A stretch of 10,823 bases of DNA, from NCBI GenBank assembly GCA_028816945.1, contig JAPPQG010000222.1, positions 1 to 10,823 of the forward strand, read 5' to 3'. Below are positions 1 to 5,973 of the stretch, piece by piece (positions within the stretch are counted from its first letter, which is position 1; every line of letters begins with the position of its first letter). Below the pieces are notes generated by a model. It was not told where the DNA came from. It saw nothing but the letters and a program-made list of their open reading frames with translations, and searched no databases. This DNA comes from Alphaproteobacteria bacterium. Its GTDB lineage: Bacteria; Pseudomonadota; Alphaproteobacteria; RS24. Both the position numbers and the translations under genes were made by a program.

Positions 1-2
1 AA

Positions 3-1163
3 GAAGATGAAGATAATTCAGTCTATGGGCAGATTGAATATGATATAACAGACGCAACAACCCTTACCGCAGGTTTGCGCTATACGGATAATTCCAAACC
101 CGCAACCTCTTTATTTGGCGTTATGCAAGCCCCAACCCATGGGCCGTGGGGGATGAATCAAATTATTCCCGTCGATCAAGTGCTAACTCAAACATGGCTA
201 CAAAACCAATTAGACACGGGCGCAAATGGGGCCCTCGTACCACAATTTAATGTGTGCCGCAATGTTGCAAATGGGGCTAATTTTACCTGTAATAATGGTG
301 TTGTGCAATTAGATATGGAAGAATGGGGCGGCAAATTTGGCATTGACCACCAACTCAATGATAATACGCTCATTTATGCGTCTTATTCACGCGGCTTCAA
401 AGCAGGTGGCCATGATACAAGGGCATTAGCAGCTAATAATCCGCGCGGTGGCGCACCTGTAGGCCCAGAAACATTGGATTCTTATGAATTGGGCGTCAAA
501 TGGGAAAATGCCGATAGCACATTGCGTATCAATACGGCTTTATTTTATAGTGTTTGGGGTGACCAACAGATTTTTGCCGTGGTCGATGCGATTCCCGGTA
601 TTTACAATATCGAAGAGTCGGTTTTACAAGGGCTTGATTTAGAATTGCTTTGGGCGCCTGCTGATACTTGGCTAATCTCTGCGGGTGTGGGGCTTTTGAA
701 TAGTGAAGTAGAAGATAATGGTGGCCTCTTAGTTGTCGAAGAAGGCCATGAGACAAGAAACACGCCTGATATGTCGCTTACAGCCGCGATATCAAAAGAT
801 GTCCCGCTTGGTGCCGCCAATTTGAATTTTTTCACCAAAGCGCGTTATCAAGATGAAAGCATTGATTTGTTTGAAACCGACCTTGATGAATGGTTTACAC
901 ATGATAGCCAATTTGTATGGGATGTGCGTATCACTTATGAATTTGGCGATGATTTGCAATATGCATTTAGCCTATGGGGTGAAAACCTAACCGAAGAACG
1001 TTTTTGCCATGATATTGGCACATTAGACGGGATTGGCACGGTCGCTGTATTTAGAGGTCCAGGGCCTAACCAATATAGGGTAGATGATTTATCAAGTGTG
1101 GGGACATGTTCGCCCTCAGACGGTGAAACGCTTTATGGCATTAGTGCTAAAATGCGCTTCTAA
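3..1163 (+). CDS. TonB-dependent outer-membrane receptor, C-terminal part (5' end outside window)
   Basis: The frame is open from the window edge (visible N-terminal residues EDEDNSVYGQIEYDITDATT), so the TTG at 75 is not the start and the gene is cut by the window. About 386 residues are visible, all beta-barrel: alternating strands such as GGKFGIDHQL, LIYASYSRGFKAGG, SYELGVKWE, LRINTALFYSVW and LQYAFSLWGENLTEE, ending in AKMRF with the C-terminal phenylalanine typical of Bam-inserted barrels. The FKAGG-PE-SYELG-FY-Q order is characteristic of TonB-dependent receptors. Plug domain, TonB box and signal peptide lie upstream. Two Cys pairs sit in likely extracellular loops (CRNVANGANFTC and a later pair near the C terminus). 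Family role: TonB/ExbBD-powered uptake of siderophores, vitamins, sugars or aromatic oligomers. The substrate cannot be read from the sequence; nearby aromatic catabolism genes make an aromatic ligand possible but unproven. Confidence 0.93.
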   Translation, partial: EDEDNSVYGQIEYDITDATTLTAGLRYTDNSKPATSLFGVMQAPTHGPWGMNQIIPVDQVLTQTWLQNQLDTGANGALVPQFNVCRNVANGANFTCNNGVVQLDMEEWGGKFGIDHQLNDNTLIYASYSRGFKAGGHDTRALAANNPRGGAPVGPETLDSYELGVKWENADSTLRINTALFYSVWGDQQIFAVVDAIPGIYNIEESVLQGLDLELLWAPADTWLISAGVGLLNSEVEDNGGLLVVEEGHETRNTPDMSLTAAISKDVPLGAANLNFFTKARYQDESIDLFETDLDEWFTHDSQFVWDVRITYEFGDDLQYAFSLWGENLTEERFCHDIGTLDGIGTVAVFRGPGPNQYRVDDLSSVGTCSPSDGETLYGISAKMRF

Positions 1164-1182
1164 ATGATTTGCGCCATTAACG

Positions 1183-1213
1183 AAACGCCCTATCGCAACC
1201 CGATAGGGCGTTT
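1183..1213 (+). terminator. Rho-independent terminator of the receptor gene
   Basis: A perfect 13-bp stem (1183-1195 AAACGCCCTATCG against 1201-1213) with a 5-nt loop (CAACC) begins 20 bases after the receptor stop codon. The 3' arm ends in TTT and is followed by a T-rich stretch. The 5' arm starts with AAA, so it could work in both directions, but no gene reads leftward into it. This is a strong intrinsic terminator by eye. Confidence 0.85.
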
Positions 1214-1218
1214 GTATG

Positions 1219-1242
1219 TTAAACTTTACATTAAACTTTATT
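1219..1242. repeat. 12-bp tandem repeat, two copies
   Basis: TTAAACTTTACA (1219-1230) is followed directly by TTAAACTTTATT (1231-1242); the first ten bases are identical. It lies between the receptor terminator and the lipoprotein gene, just upstream of a possible -10 box. It is the first of a series of short tandem repeats in the gaps of this window. Confidence 0.7.
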
Positions 1243-1266
1243 CAGCAAATTAAGCCATATTATAAA
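1238..1266 (+). promoter_or_regulatory. Possible promoter for the lipoprotein/AhpD-like pair
   Basis: The only plausible -10 in the 95 bases after the terminator is TATAAA (1261-1266) within an A/T-rich run. Seventeen bases upstream is a poor -35 match, TTATTC (1238-1243), overlapping the second 12-bp repeat copy. A promoter is expected here because the upstream gene ends in a terminator, but the match is weak. A purine-rich GGAG at 1294-1297 is the likely ribosome binding site of the downstream gene. Confidence 0.3.
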
Positions 1267-1308
1267 TAATCTGCTAGACAAAGAGGCAGAAATGGAGTAG
1301 AAAAAATT

Positions 1309-2343
1309 ATGCGGACGAAAACAGCAAATCTCTTTTTTTCTTGCGCGTGCATCTTATGGCTTGCCGCGTGTGCGCCCCTCTCCCCTGTATCTATGGATAG
1401 GCCCTATTCAGTCTCAGCCGATAGGGTGATAACAAAAATCTACCCCTATGCGCCCGATACAGCACGCATTGAAACCGACCCAATAAGCGGCGACTATCTC
1501 ACCCAGCCAACCCGTTTTATTATGCTTGGCACAGGCACACCCGTGCCAGATGCGTATCGGGCGGGCAGTGGGATTGCGATTATCCATAAAGGTCAAGCCT
1601 ATTTATTTGATGTAGGCGGTGGTGTCGTGCAACGCGCCCTAGAAGCGCGTTATATGTATGATATTCCCTCTCTTTATCCCTCACAAATACGCGCCGTCTT
1701 TATTACCCATATGCATAGCGATCATGTGGTTGATTATGTGGAATTGTCGCAAACCCTATGGTGGCGGCGCAAACAGCAACTCATTGCCTTTGGGCCAAAA
1801 GGGCTTAACGAGATGACCGAAGCCATGTATCGCATGATGAAAACCGATATTGATGTGCGCCTGAATGGGTCGCAACCTGTGCCGAACCGCAATGGCTATA
1901 AGGTGGAAGCAACGGAAATTAGCCCGGGCATTATTTTTGAGGAAAATGGCATGACTGTGGAAGCCTTTGCTGTATCACATGGCGAAATACAGCATGCTTT
2001 TGGTTATAAAATTACCACTGACGACCTCTCGATTGTTATTTCTGGCGATACATCATTGAATAAAATTATACAGGAAAAAGCGCAGGGCGTGGATTATTTA
2101 ATCCACGAAGTGATTAGCGATCAAGGCCTTGCGCGCAACGCACCCTTTTGGCAAAACTATCACAAAAAATCGCACACATTGACAACGGATTTAGGCAAAA
2201 TGGCGGCTATCGCCAAGCCTAAAAATATTATTCTCTATCACGGGCTTTTTTATGGCGCACCGCAAGCAAGCGTTGTCCCCGAAGTAAAACGCTATTTTGA
2301 TGGTAATGTCATTTTGGCAAATGATTTAGATATTTTTGAGTAA
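1309..2343 (+). CDS. MBL-fold metallo-hydrolase lipoprotein with RNase Z-like metal site
   Basis: Encodes 344 residues. The N terminus is a lipoprotein signal (basic MRTK, hydrophobic core, lipobox L18-A19-A20-C21), so the mature protein should be membrane-anchored and extracytoplasmic. The rest is a metallo-beta-lactamase fold resembling the RNase Z/arylsulfatase group: MLGTGTPVP (72-80), HxHxDH at H134-H136-D138-H139, VSHG H224, SGDT D247, H266 in IHEV and final H311 in LYHG, so all expected two-zinc ligands are present. Secretion argues against tRNA processing; an exported hydrolase of an ester, lactone, sulfate or phosphodiester is likelier, with substrate unknown. The ATG at 1309 has GGAG 11 bases upstream and places the signal peptide correctly. 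The next gene starts 8 bases after the stop, so the two are probably cotranscribed. Confidence 0.85.
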   Translation: MRTKTANLFFSCACILWLAACAPLSPVSMDRPYSVSADRVITKIYPYAPDTARIETDPISGDYLTQPTRFIMLGTGTPVPDAYRAGSGIAIIHKGQAYLFDVGGGVVQRALEARYMYDIPSLYPSQIRAVFITHMHSDHVVDYVELSQTLWWRRKQQLIAFGPKGLNEMTEAMYRMMKTDIDVRLNGSQPVPNRNGYKVEATEISPGIIFEENGMTVEAFAVSHGEIQHAFGYKITTDDLSIVISGDTSLNKIIQEKAQGVDYLIHEVISDQGLARNAPFWQNYHKKSHTLTTDLGKMAAIAKPKNIILYHGLFYGAPQASVVPEVKRYFDGNVILANDLDIFE

Positions 2344-2351
2344 TTCATAGC

Positions 2352-2939
2352 ATGGCTCATATTTCCCCCTTGCCGCGTGATGCTGTTAGCGAATTTGCTG
2401 AACGGTTCAAACATTATGAAGAGACGCGCGGCTTTATCCCCAATTCAATTTTGACTATGCAACGCCGCCCAGCGATTGCCGCCGCTTTTATGGCACTCAA
2501 TCAATCTGTGCTTTATGAAGGCACAGTGTCTGAGGAATTGAAAATGCTTGTAAGCCTTATTTCATCGCAAGCCGCAGGGTGTCGTTATTGTCAGGCGCAT
2601 ATGGCGAATCTATCAGATATTTATAAGGCGTCCGCCGCCAAAATTGCTGCTGTGTGGGAATGGCAGACAAGCGACCAATTCACAACTGCTGAGCGCGCTG
2701 CCCTAGACCTTGCTTTCCACGCCTCTATTGTGCCGAACCAAGCAACAAAGGCGCATTTTGATGAAGCCCGCAAACATTTTGATGACGACCAACTCGTTGA
2801 AATTGTTGCGACCATTGCTCTATTTGGCTATTTGAATCGTTGGAATGACACGATAGGCACGGCACTTGAAACCTACCCCAAAGCGCGGGCTGAAAACCTA
2901 TTAGATAAAGTCGATTGGGATATTGGCAAGCATAAATAA
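2352..2939 (+). CDS. AhpD/carboxymuconolactone decarboxylase-like protein
   Basis: Encodes 195 residues. The signature is EEL (61-63) followed by AGCRYCQAHMA, giving C77-x-x-C80-x-x-H83, the redox CxxC plus histidine of AhpD-type peroxidase-related members of the CMD superfamily. Known relatives reduce peroxides or act in disulfide relay; CMD proper (PcaC) lacks this CxxC. There is no signal peptide, so it is probably cytoplasmic. It starts 8 bases after the lipoprotein stop with no clear Shine-Dalgarno sequence, suggesting translational coupling. The name should not be taken as a step in aromatic catabolism: the neighbouring genes belong to the 4,5-cleavage route, which has no carboxymuconolactone intermediate. 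Antioxidant protection is the more natural guess. The stop codon overlaps the first base pairs of a tandem hairpin. Confidence 0.85.
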   Translation: MAHISPLPRDAVSEFAERFKHYEETRGFIPNSILTMQRRPAIAAAFMALNQSVLYEGTVSEELKMLVSLISSQAAGCRYCQAHMANLSDIYKASAAKIAAVWEWQTSDQFTTAERAALDLAFHASIVPNQATKAHFDEARKHFDDDQLVEIVATIALFGYLNRWNDTIGTALETYPKARAENLLDKVDWDIGKHK

Positions 2940-2965
2940 TGGCTCGCCATTAATGGTTCGCCATT
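2938..2965. repeat. Tandem 14-bp repeat forming two adjacent mini-hairpins
   Basis: AATGGCTCGCCATT (2938-2951) and AATGGTTCGCCATT (2952-2965) differ at one base. Each is an AATGG/CCATT stem around a CTCG or TTCG tetraloop. The first copy begins within the stop codon of the upstream gene. The pair lies in the 111-bp gap between convergent genes, so it may help terminate or protect 3' ends, but no T-run follows. Further right, GCCCTATT (2987 on) and AATAAGGGC could pair with one bulged base, a second weak hairpin. Confidence 0.7.
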
Positions 2966-3050
2966 TGCCCTAATGCCCGCTATCTGGCCCTATTGAGTGC
3001 AAATAAGGGCGCGCCGTTTGTCTTTCCTCTGCCGCTTGTTCCCCATTTGC

Positions 3051-3800
3051 CTAATAAAAATAAAGCCCGCCATCGACATTAAATGTCTGGCCTGTGACAA
3101 AACCACTATTATCGCTCGCAAGGTGGAGCATGGTGCCGACTAAATCAGCTGGCAACATATCACGGGACAAGACGCGATTGGCTTTTGCTTTGTCAAGGAA
3201 CTGACTCCAATTTGGACTCTTTGCGACATTTTCACTTTTTGTTAGGCTTGGCGTAATAACATTGACGCGGATATTTTGTCCGCCTAATTCACGCGCCATA
3301 GCCCGCGTCATTGCCTGCACTGCCCCTTTGGCAGAAATATAGGCAATTTGGCCGGGCGGGCAAGTAAAGGCTGACCCTGAGCCGATATTGATAATCGACC
3401 CGCCTCCTGCTTTTGCCATATCAGGGACGACTGCTTTGCTTGTTTGCCATAAGCCGCGCACATTGACTGTGAGATTTTTATCCCAATCTTCATTGGTTAA
3501 TTCGTCAAACATTTTTGTTTCAGCTTGCGAAAAATAAGCCGCATTATTGACAAGAATTGTAGCTGGGCCGAATGTTTCTCGTGTTTGTGCCACCATAGCA
3601 GCTAGCATTGCATCATCTGTAATATCACAAATACAAGATGTGGCTTTATCGGCGCCTAATTCTGCTATCAATTTATCAGCCACCACTAAATCGGCAATCA
3701 TAATTTTTGCGCCATGCTTAGCGAGGCCGCGGACAAAGGCCGCGCCAATCCCTTGTGCGCCGCCTGTGACAATGGCAATTTTTTTGTCTAAATCAATCAT
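3051..3800 (-). CDS. Short-chain dehydrogenase/reductase (SDR), classical type
   Basis: 249 residues, standard classical SDR length. The N-terminal Rossmann motif is TGGAQGIG (12-19); D37 at the end of the second strand favours NAD over NADP; NNAA is at 85-88; the active-site tetrad is N113, S141, Y154, K158 (YISAK). The usual PG motif after the active site is PS here, and the C terminus is the family's VDGG plus a short tail. The ATG at 3800 overlaps the transporter stop by 8 bases (ATGATTGA) and has GGAG 8 bases upstream inside the transporter gene, so the two are translationally coupled. The substrate is not readable from sequence. Context allows oxidation of an aromatic alcohol or aldehyde precursor, or of the 4,5-cleavage hemiacetal in place of LigC. 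Confidence 0.92.
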   Translation of the reverse strand: MIDLDKKIAIVTGGAQGIGAAFVRGLAKHGAKIMIADLVVADKLIAELGADKATSCICDITDDAMLAAMVAQTRETFGPATILVNNAAYFSQAETKMFDELTNEDWDKNLTVNVRGLWQTSKAVVPDMAKAGGGSIINIGSGSAFTCPPGQIAYISAKGAVQAMTRAMARELGGQNIRVNVITPSLTKSENVAKSPNWSQFLDKAKANRVLSRDMLPADLVGTMLHLASDNSGFVTGQTFNVDGGLYFY

Positions 3801-5172
3801 AATTTATTCTCCGTCTTGTAATCATATATAAACTAAATAGCCCGCAAGCGGCCAATACGGGCGCGCAGGCGGCAACAAAATAAAAGGCTTTCACCCCCAA
3901 TGCCGCATGCACAATCCATGCCCCAACCATAGGGGAAATAATTGACCCCGCCCGCCCAACACTTAAAGCCGCGCCAATCCCTGTTGAACGCATAGCCGTT
4001 GGATAAAGGCTTGCCACAAGGGGCGCAAGACACATAGCCGAGCCTATTGTCATCCCGCCAGCCACAATAAGGGCAAATAAAAAGACAGTTGGAAAGGCGA
4101 AAATATAGCCCAAACTAGCCAAAAAAAGTGCCGATAAGGGAAACGAAAAGAGCAAGACTTTCATGGCACTAAATCGGTCCGCCAAAACGCCCAATATAAT
4201 ACTCATCACAAATGCGCCAAAATTATAATTCCCCACCGCCCTAAATGCGTAACGTTCAGTTGCGCCTGCTTCTTGTAAAACAGTTGGCAACCATAGGCTA
4301 ACAATAAAAAGGACAAATTGCGTGGCAAAGAAAATCACCCATAATAATAAACTTATTGTCGCGCGCCGATCAGTGAATAGGGCAAGCAGGGGCGTTTTTG
4401 TTAATTTGACCTCGTGTAAAACAAACCCATCTGCATTCGCTGCTTCTTTGCTACCCAAACGGGTGAGAATTTTTTTAATTTTTTCCTTATAATTTGTTTT
4501 CGTGCCTGTTTTACTCGTTAAATATTTTACCGATTCTTCCATGCATAAAAACAGCAATACACAAATAGCCATTGGCACAAAGGCACCAAAATAAAAAATG
4601 CCCGGCCAGTCATACCGTTCTATCAAGGCGGCGCCTGTAAAGCCTAACACTGTGCTACCCAAAGGCGCGCCCGAATAAGTAATAACAACCATGAGGTTGC
4701 GATATTTTTTCGGCGCAAATTCGGAAATAAGCGCAATCGCAATAGGAATAGAGCCACCCGCCCCAAAGCCGCAACCTAATCGATAAAAAATAAGTTCATT
4801 AAATGTGGTCGCCGTCGCTGTTAGATACATAAAAGAAGCAGCAATCCATGTCATAGCAATAAGCGTATATTTGCGGCCAATTTTATCAGCCGCAAAACCC
4901 GCCATGCTAGAGCCAAATATAACGCCAAATAATGCCCCCGACATAGGCGTGATAATGCCAAGCCAACCATTTTGCCCGAAAACAGACGGCGCCAAACCCC
5001 AGTCAAAACCAATGCGCTTGACAGCCACGCCCATGCTGATAAGGCAATAGCCATCCATAATCAAAGTTGCCCCGCATAAGAGCATAATCATAATATGAAA
5101 AGGCCTAATTTTTGTCTCATCTATAAATTGGCCGACATCAATAATTTTTTCTTGGGTGATTTTTTCTTGCAT
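3793..5172 (-). CDS. MFS transporter of the aromatic acid:H+ symporter (PcaK-like) family
   Basis: 459 residues with about twelve hydrophobic segments. Family marks: DGY in the first membrane segment (D40-G41), GFAADKIGRK (92-101) as the loop 2-3 motif, RLGCGFGAGG (131-140), EFAPKKYR (151-158), a charged central loop (about 212-268) and YPTAMRSTGIG with GRAGS (390-410). Family members import protocatechuate, 4-hydroxybenzoate, vanillate and similar acids with protons. The first-segment DGxD motif reads DGYC, with the second acidic residue replaced by C43. The N terminus holds a five-residue repeat (QEKIT-QEKII). No clear Shine-Dalgarno sequence precedes the ATG. It is first in a two-gene unit with the SDR and is divergent from ligA, which fits substrate uptake for the adjacent pathway. 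Confidence 0.92.
   Translation of the reverse strand: MQEKITQEKIIDVGQFIDETKIRPFHIMIMLLCGATLIMDGYCLISMGVAVKRIGFDWGLAPSVFGQNGWLGIITPMSGALFGVIFGSSMAGFAADKIGRKYTLIAMTWIAASFMYLTATATTFNELIFYRLGCGFGAGGSIPIAIALISEFAPKKYRNLMVVITYSGAPLGSTVLGFTGAALIERYDWPGIFYFGAFVPMAICVLLFLCMEESVKYLTSKTGTKTNYKEKIKKILTRLGSKEAANADGFVLHEVKLTKTPLLALFTDRRATISLLLWVIFFATQFVLFIVSLWLPTVLQEAGATERYAFRAVGNYNFGAFVMSIILGVLADRFSAMKVLLFSFPLSALFLASLGYIFAFPTVFLFALIVAGGMTIGSAMCLAPLVASLYPTAMRSTGIGAALSVGRAGSIISPMVGAWIVHAALGVKAFYFVAACAPVLAACGLFSLYMITRRRINYD
5144..5169 (-). repeat. 15-bp in-frame repeat in the transporter N terminus, two copies
   Basis: On the minus strand CAAGAAAAAAT occurs twice with a 15-bp period directly after the start codon, encoding QEKIT then QEKII. 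The period is five codons, so gain or loss of a unit would not shift the frame. Confidence 0.7.
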
Positions 5173-5303
5173 ATTTTCGTATCGTATTTTTGAGGGAATG
5201 ATATTTTGATGCCATTATTTGGATGCAACCATATGCCTGCATGCCATAAATAGTTCATATAGTGCAAGCATAATCGGCTGAAATGCTAGAAAATCACGAG
5301 ATT

Positions 5304-5333
5304 ATAGGGGATTTATCTTGCCCCAGCCCCTAT
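5304..5333. promoter_or_regulatory. Inverted repeat bracketing the ligA -35 box, possible operator
   Basis: ATAGGGG (5304-5310) and CCCCTAT (5327-5333) are perfect inverted 7-mers separated by 16 bases. The -35 hexamer lies between the arms. Arm spacing is about two helical turns, as expected for a dimeric regulator. No regulator gene is in the window, so the ligand and protein are unknown. Confidence 0.4.
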
Positions 5334-5346
5334 CACGCCCTATAAT
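5318..5346 (+). promoter_or_regulatory. Sigma70-type promoter for ligAB
   Basis: TTGCCC (5318-5323, 4 of 6 consensus) is followed after exactly 17 bases by a perfect TATAAT (5341-5346). Transcription would start near 5353, giving a leader of about 70 bases that is mostly the 18-bp repeat array. This is the best-looking promoter in the window. Confidence 0.65.
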
Positions 5347-5366
5347 GCTATTATAAACGCAAGGCA

Positions 5367-5420
5367 GGGAGGGTAAAGATATAAGGGAGGGTAAGGATAT
5401 AAGGGAGAGTAAGGATATAA
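5367..5420 (+). repeat. Three 18-bp tandem repeats in the ligA leader, each with an SD-like core
   Basis: Units at 5367-5384, 5385-5402 and 5403-5420 read GGGAGGGTAAAGATATAA, GGGAGGGTAAGGATATAA and GGGAGAGTAAGGATATAA, with no gaps. The last unit ends one base before the ligA ATG and supplies its ribosome binding site: TAAGGA at 5410-5415, six bases before the start. The other copies offer similar purine-rich ribosome binding sequence 18 and 36 bases further upstream. The TAA in each unit also blocks upstream extension of the ligA frame. Confidence 0.9.
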
Positions 5421-5421
5421 G

Positions 5422-5871
5422 ATGCATGAAATAAATGATATAGAGCAAGCAGAAATTGCCAAAGGAGCAAAAGGGGCAAAAGGTGCAAAGGGGGCAAGGG
5501 CGGTCAAAAAAGATTTTGACATCCCCGGCACATTTGTTTTCACGCCTGCCCATGCCCGACAAGGCTATCATTTGAATATGTTTTGTATGTCTTTGAATAA
5601 GACTGAAAATAGAGAGGCTTTTCGGGCTGACCCGTCTGCTTATTTAGATAAATTCAAATTAACGCCCGCCCAACGCAAAGCCGTCGAGACACGCGATTGG
5701 CTTGGTATGTTACAATTAGGCGGCAATATTTATTATACATTCAAAATTGCGATTGCTGATGGTCTTAGCATGCAACATGTGAGCGGGTGCATGGCGGGGA
5801 TAAGTGAAGAAGAATTTCGCCAAATGATGGTAAAGGGCGGGCGGCGGTTGGGCGACCCGCATACAGAATAA
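5422..5871 (+). CDS. ligA: Protocatechuate 4,5-dioxygenase alpha (small) subunit
   Basis: 149 residues. After about 31 N-terminal residues the LigA domain is clear: FDIPGTFVF (32-40), RQGYHLNMFCMSLNKTENRE (46-65), AYLDKFKLTPAQ (73-84), RDWLGMLQLGGNIYY (91-105), DGLS (113-116), GISEEEFRQMM (126-136) and GGR (139-141). The small subunit has no metal of its own; it packs on LigB and closes the active site of the Fe(II) extradiol enzyme that opens protocatechuate to 4-carboxy-2-hydroxymuconate-6-semialdehyde. The N terminus is unusual: four AKG triplets (13-24) followed by ARAVKK form a basic, probably disordered tail. The ATG at 5422 is fixed by TAAGGA six bases upstream and an in-frame stop before it. 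It heads a ligA-ligB operon. Confidence 0.95.
   Translation: MHEINDIEQAEIAKGAKGAKGAKGARAVKKDFDIPGTFVFTPAHARQGYHLNMFCMSLNKTENREAFRADPSAYLDKFKLTPAQRKAVETRDWLGMLQLGGNIYYTFKIAIADGLSMQHVSGCMAGISEEEFRQMMVKGGRRLGDPHTE
5458..5493 (+). repeat. 9-bp coding repeat in ligA, four copies (Ala-Lys-Gly)
   Basis: Four GCN-AAR-GGN units run from 5458 to 5493, encoding AKG four times; a degenerate fifth unit (GCA AGG GCG, A-R-A) follows to 5502. Third-position differences show it is not freshly copied throughout. The unit is a multiple of three and keeps the frame. Confidence 0.85.
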
Positions 5872-5873
5872 TT

Positions 5874-5888
5874 TTACAATAATTGTAA
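5874..5888. promoter_or_regulatory. 15-bp palindrome just after ligA, possible operator
   Basis: TTACAATAATTGTAA is a perfect palindrome of two 7-bp arms around one base, starting two bases after the ligA stop. The one-base centre makes an RNA hairpin unlikely, so a DNA-binding site is the better reading; it also fits the T-N11-A pattern of LysR-type sites. Its place between ligA and ligB is odd for an operator unless ligB has its own promoter. Confidence 0.35.
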
Positions 5889-5912
5889 CCTAATTTATAT
5901 TGCACCGCGCAT

Positions 5913-5945
5913 AGAGCATCACAAGAGAGCATCACAAGAGAGCAT
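5913..5945 (+). repeat. 13-bp tandem repeat, 2.5 copies, between ligA and ligB
   Basis: AGAGCATCACAAG is present at 5913-5925 and 5926-5938, identical, followed by AGAGCAT (5939-5945). It fills the middle of the 102-bp ligA-ligB gap, unusually long for genes of one enzyme. A purine-rich stretch around 5958-5967 (AGGATAGG) is the likely ligB ribosome binding site. Confidence 0.85.
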
Positions 5946-5973
5946 ATAATAGAGAAGATAGGATAGGCATAAT

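Larger units (their letters stand above)
5173..5421. promoter_or_regulatory. Divergent control region between transporter and ligA
   Basis: This 249-bp gap separates the start codons of the transporter (-) and ligA (+). The right half contains a good ligA promoter, a 7-bp inverted repeat and three 18-bp repeats, listed separately. The left half must hold the leftward promoter, but no convincing -35/-10 pair is visible; the best is TTGCAT (minus strand, about 5228-5223) with a poor AATATC -10. The left half also has two ATGCCAT elements 32 bases apart (5209 and 5241) and an ATGCA/TGCAT inverted repeat (5223-5227 and 5238-5242), possible regulator sites. Confidence 0.5.

Noticed and set aside
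75..1163. TTG at 75 as the receptor start codon
   Set aside because: The frame continues open to the window edge with typical barrel sequence, so this is an internal codon of a truncated gene.
1309..2343. Calling the MBL protein RNase Z or an AHL lactonase
   Set aside because: The lipobox sends it out of the cytoplasm, which rules against tRNA processing, and no sequence mark identifies the substrate.
2352..2939. Calling this gene pcaC (4-carboxymuconolactone decarboxylase)
   Set aside because: The CxxCxxH redox motif and 195-residue length fit AhpD-like proteins, and the 3,4-cleavage pathway is not represented here.
3051..3800. Calling the SDR LigC
   Set aside because: LigC belongs to the Gfo/Idh/MocA family; this protein has the YxxxK classical SDR active site. 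A replacement role is only a hypothesis.
5302..5571. Minus-strand open frame across the ligA leader with repeated Ser-Leu-Ile-Ser-Leu-Pro residues
   Set aside because: The peptide repeats are the reverse reading of the 18-bp and 9-bp arrays; the frame covers the promoter and ligA N terminus and has no independent support.
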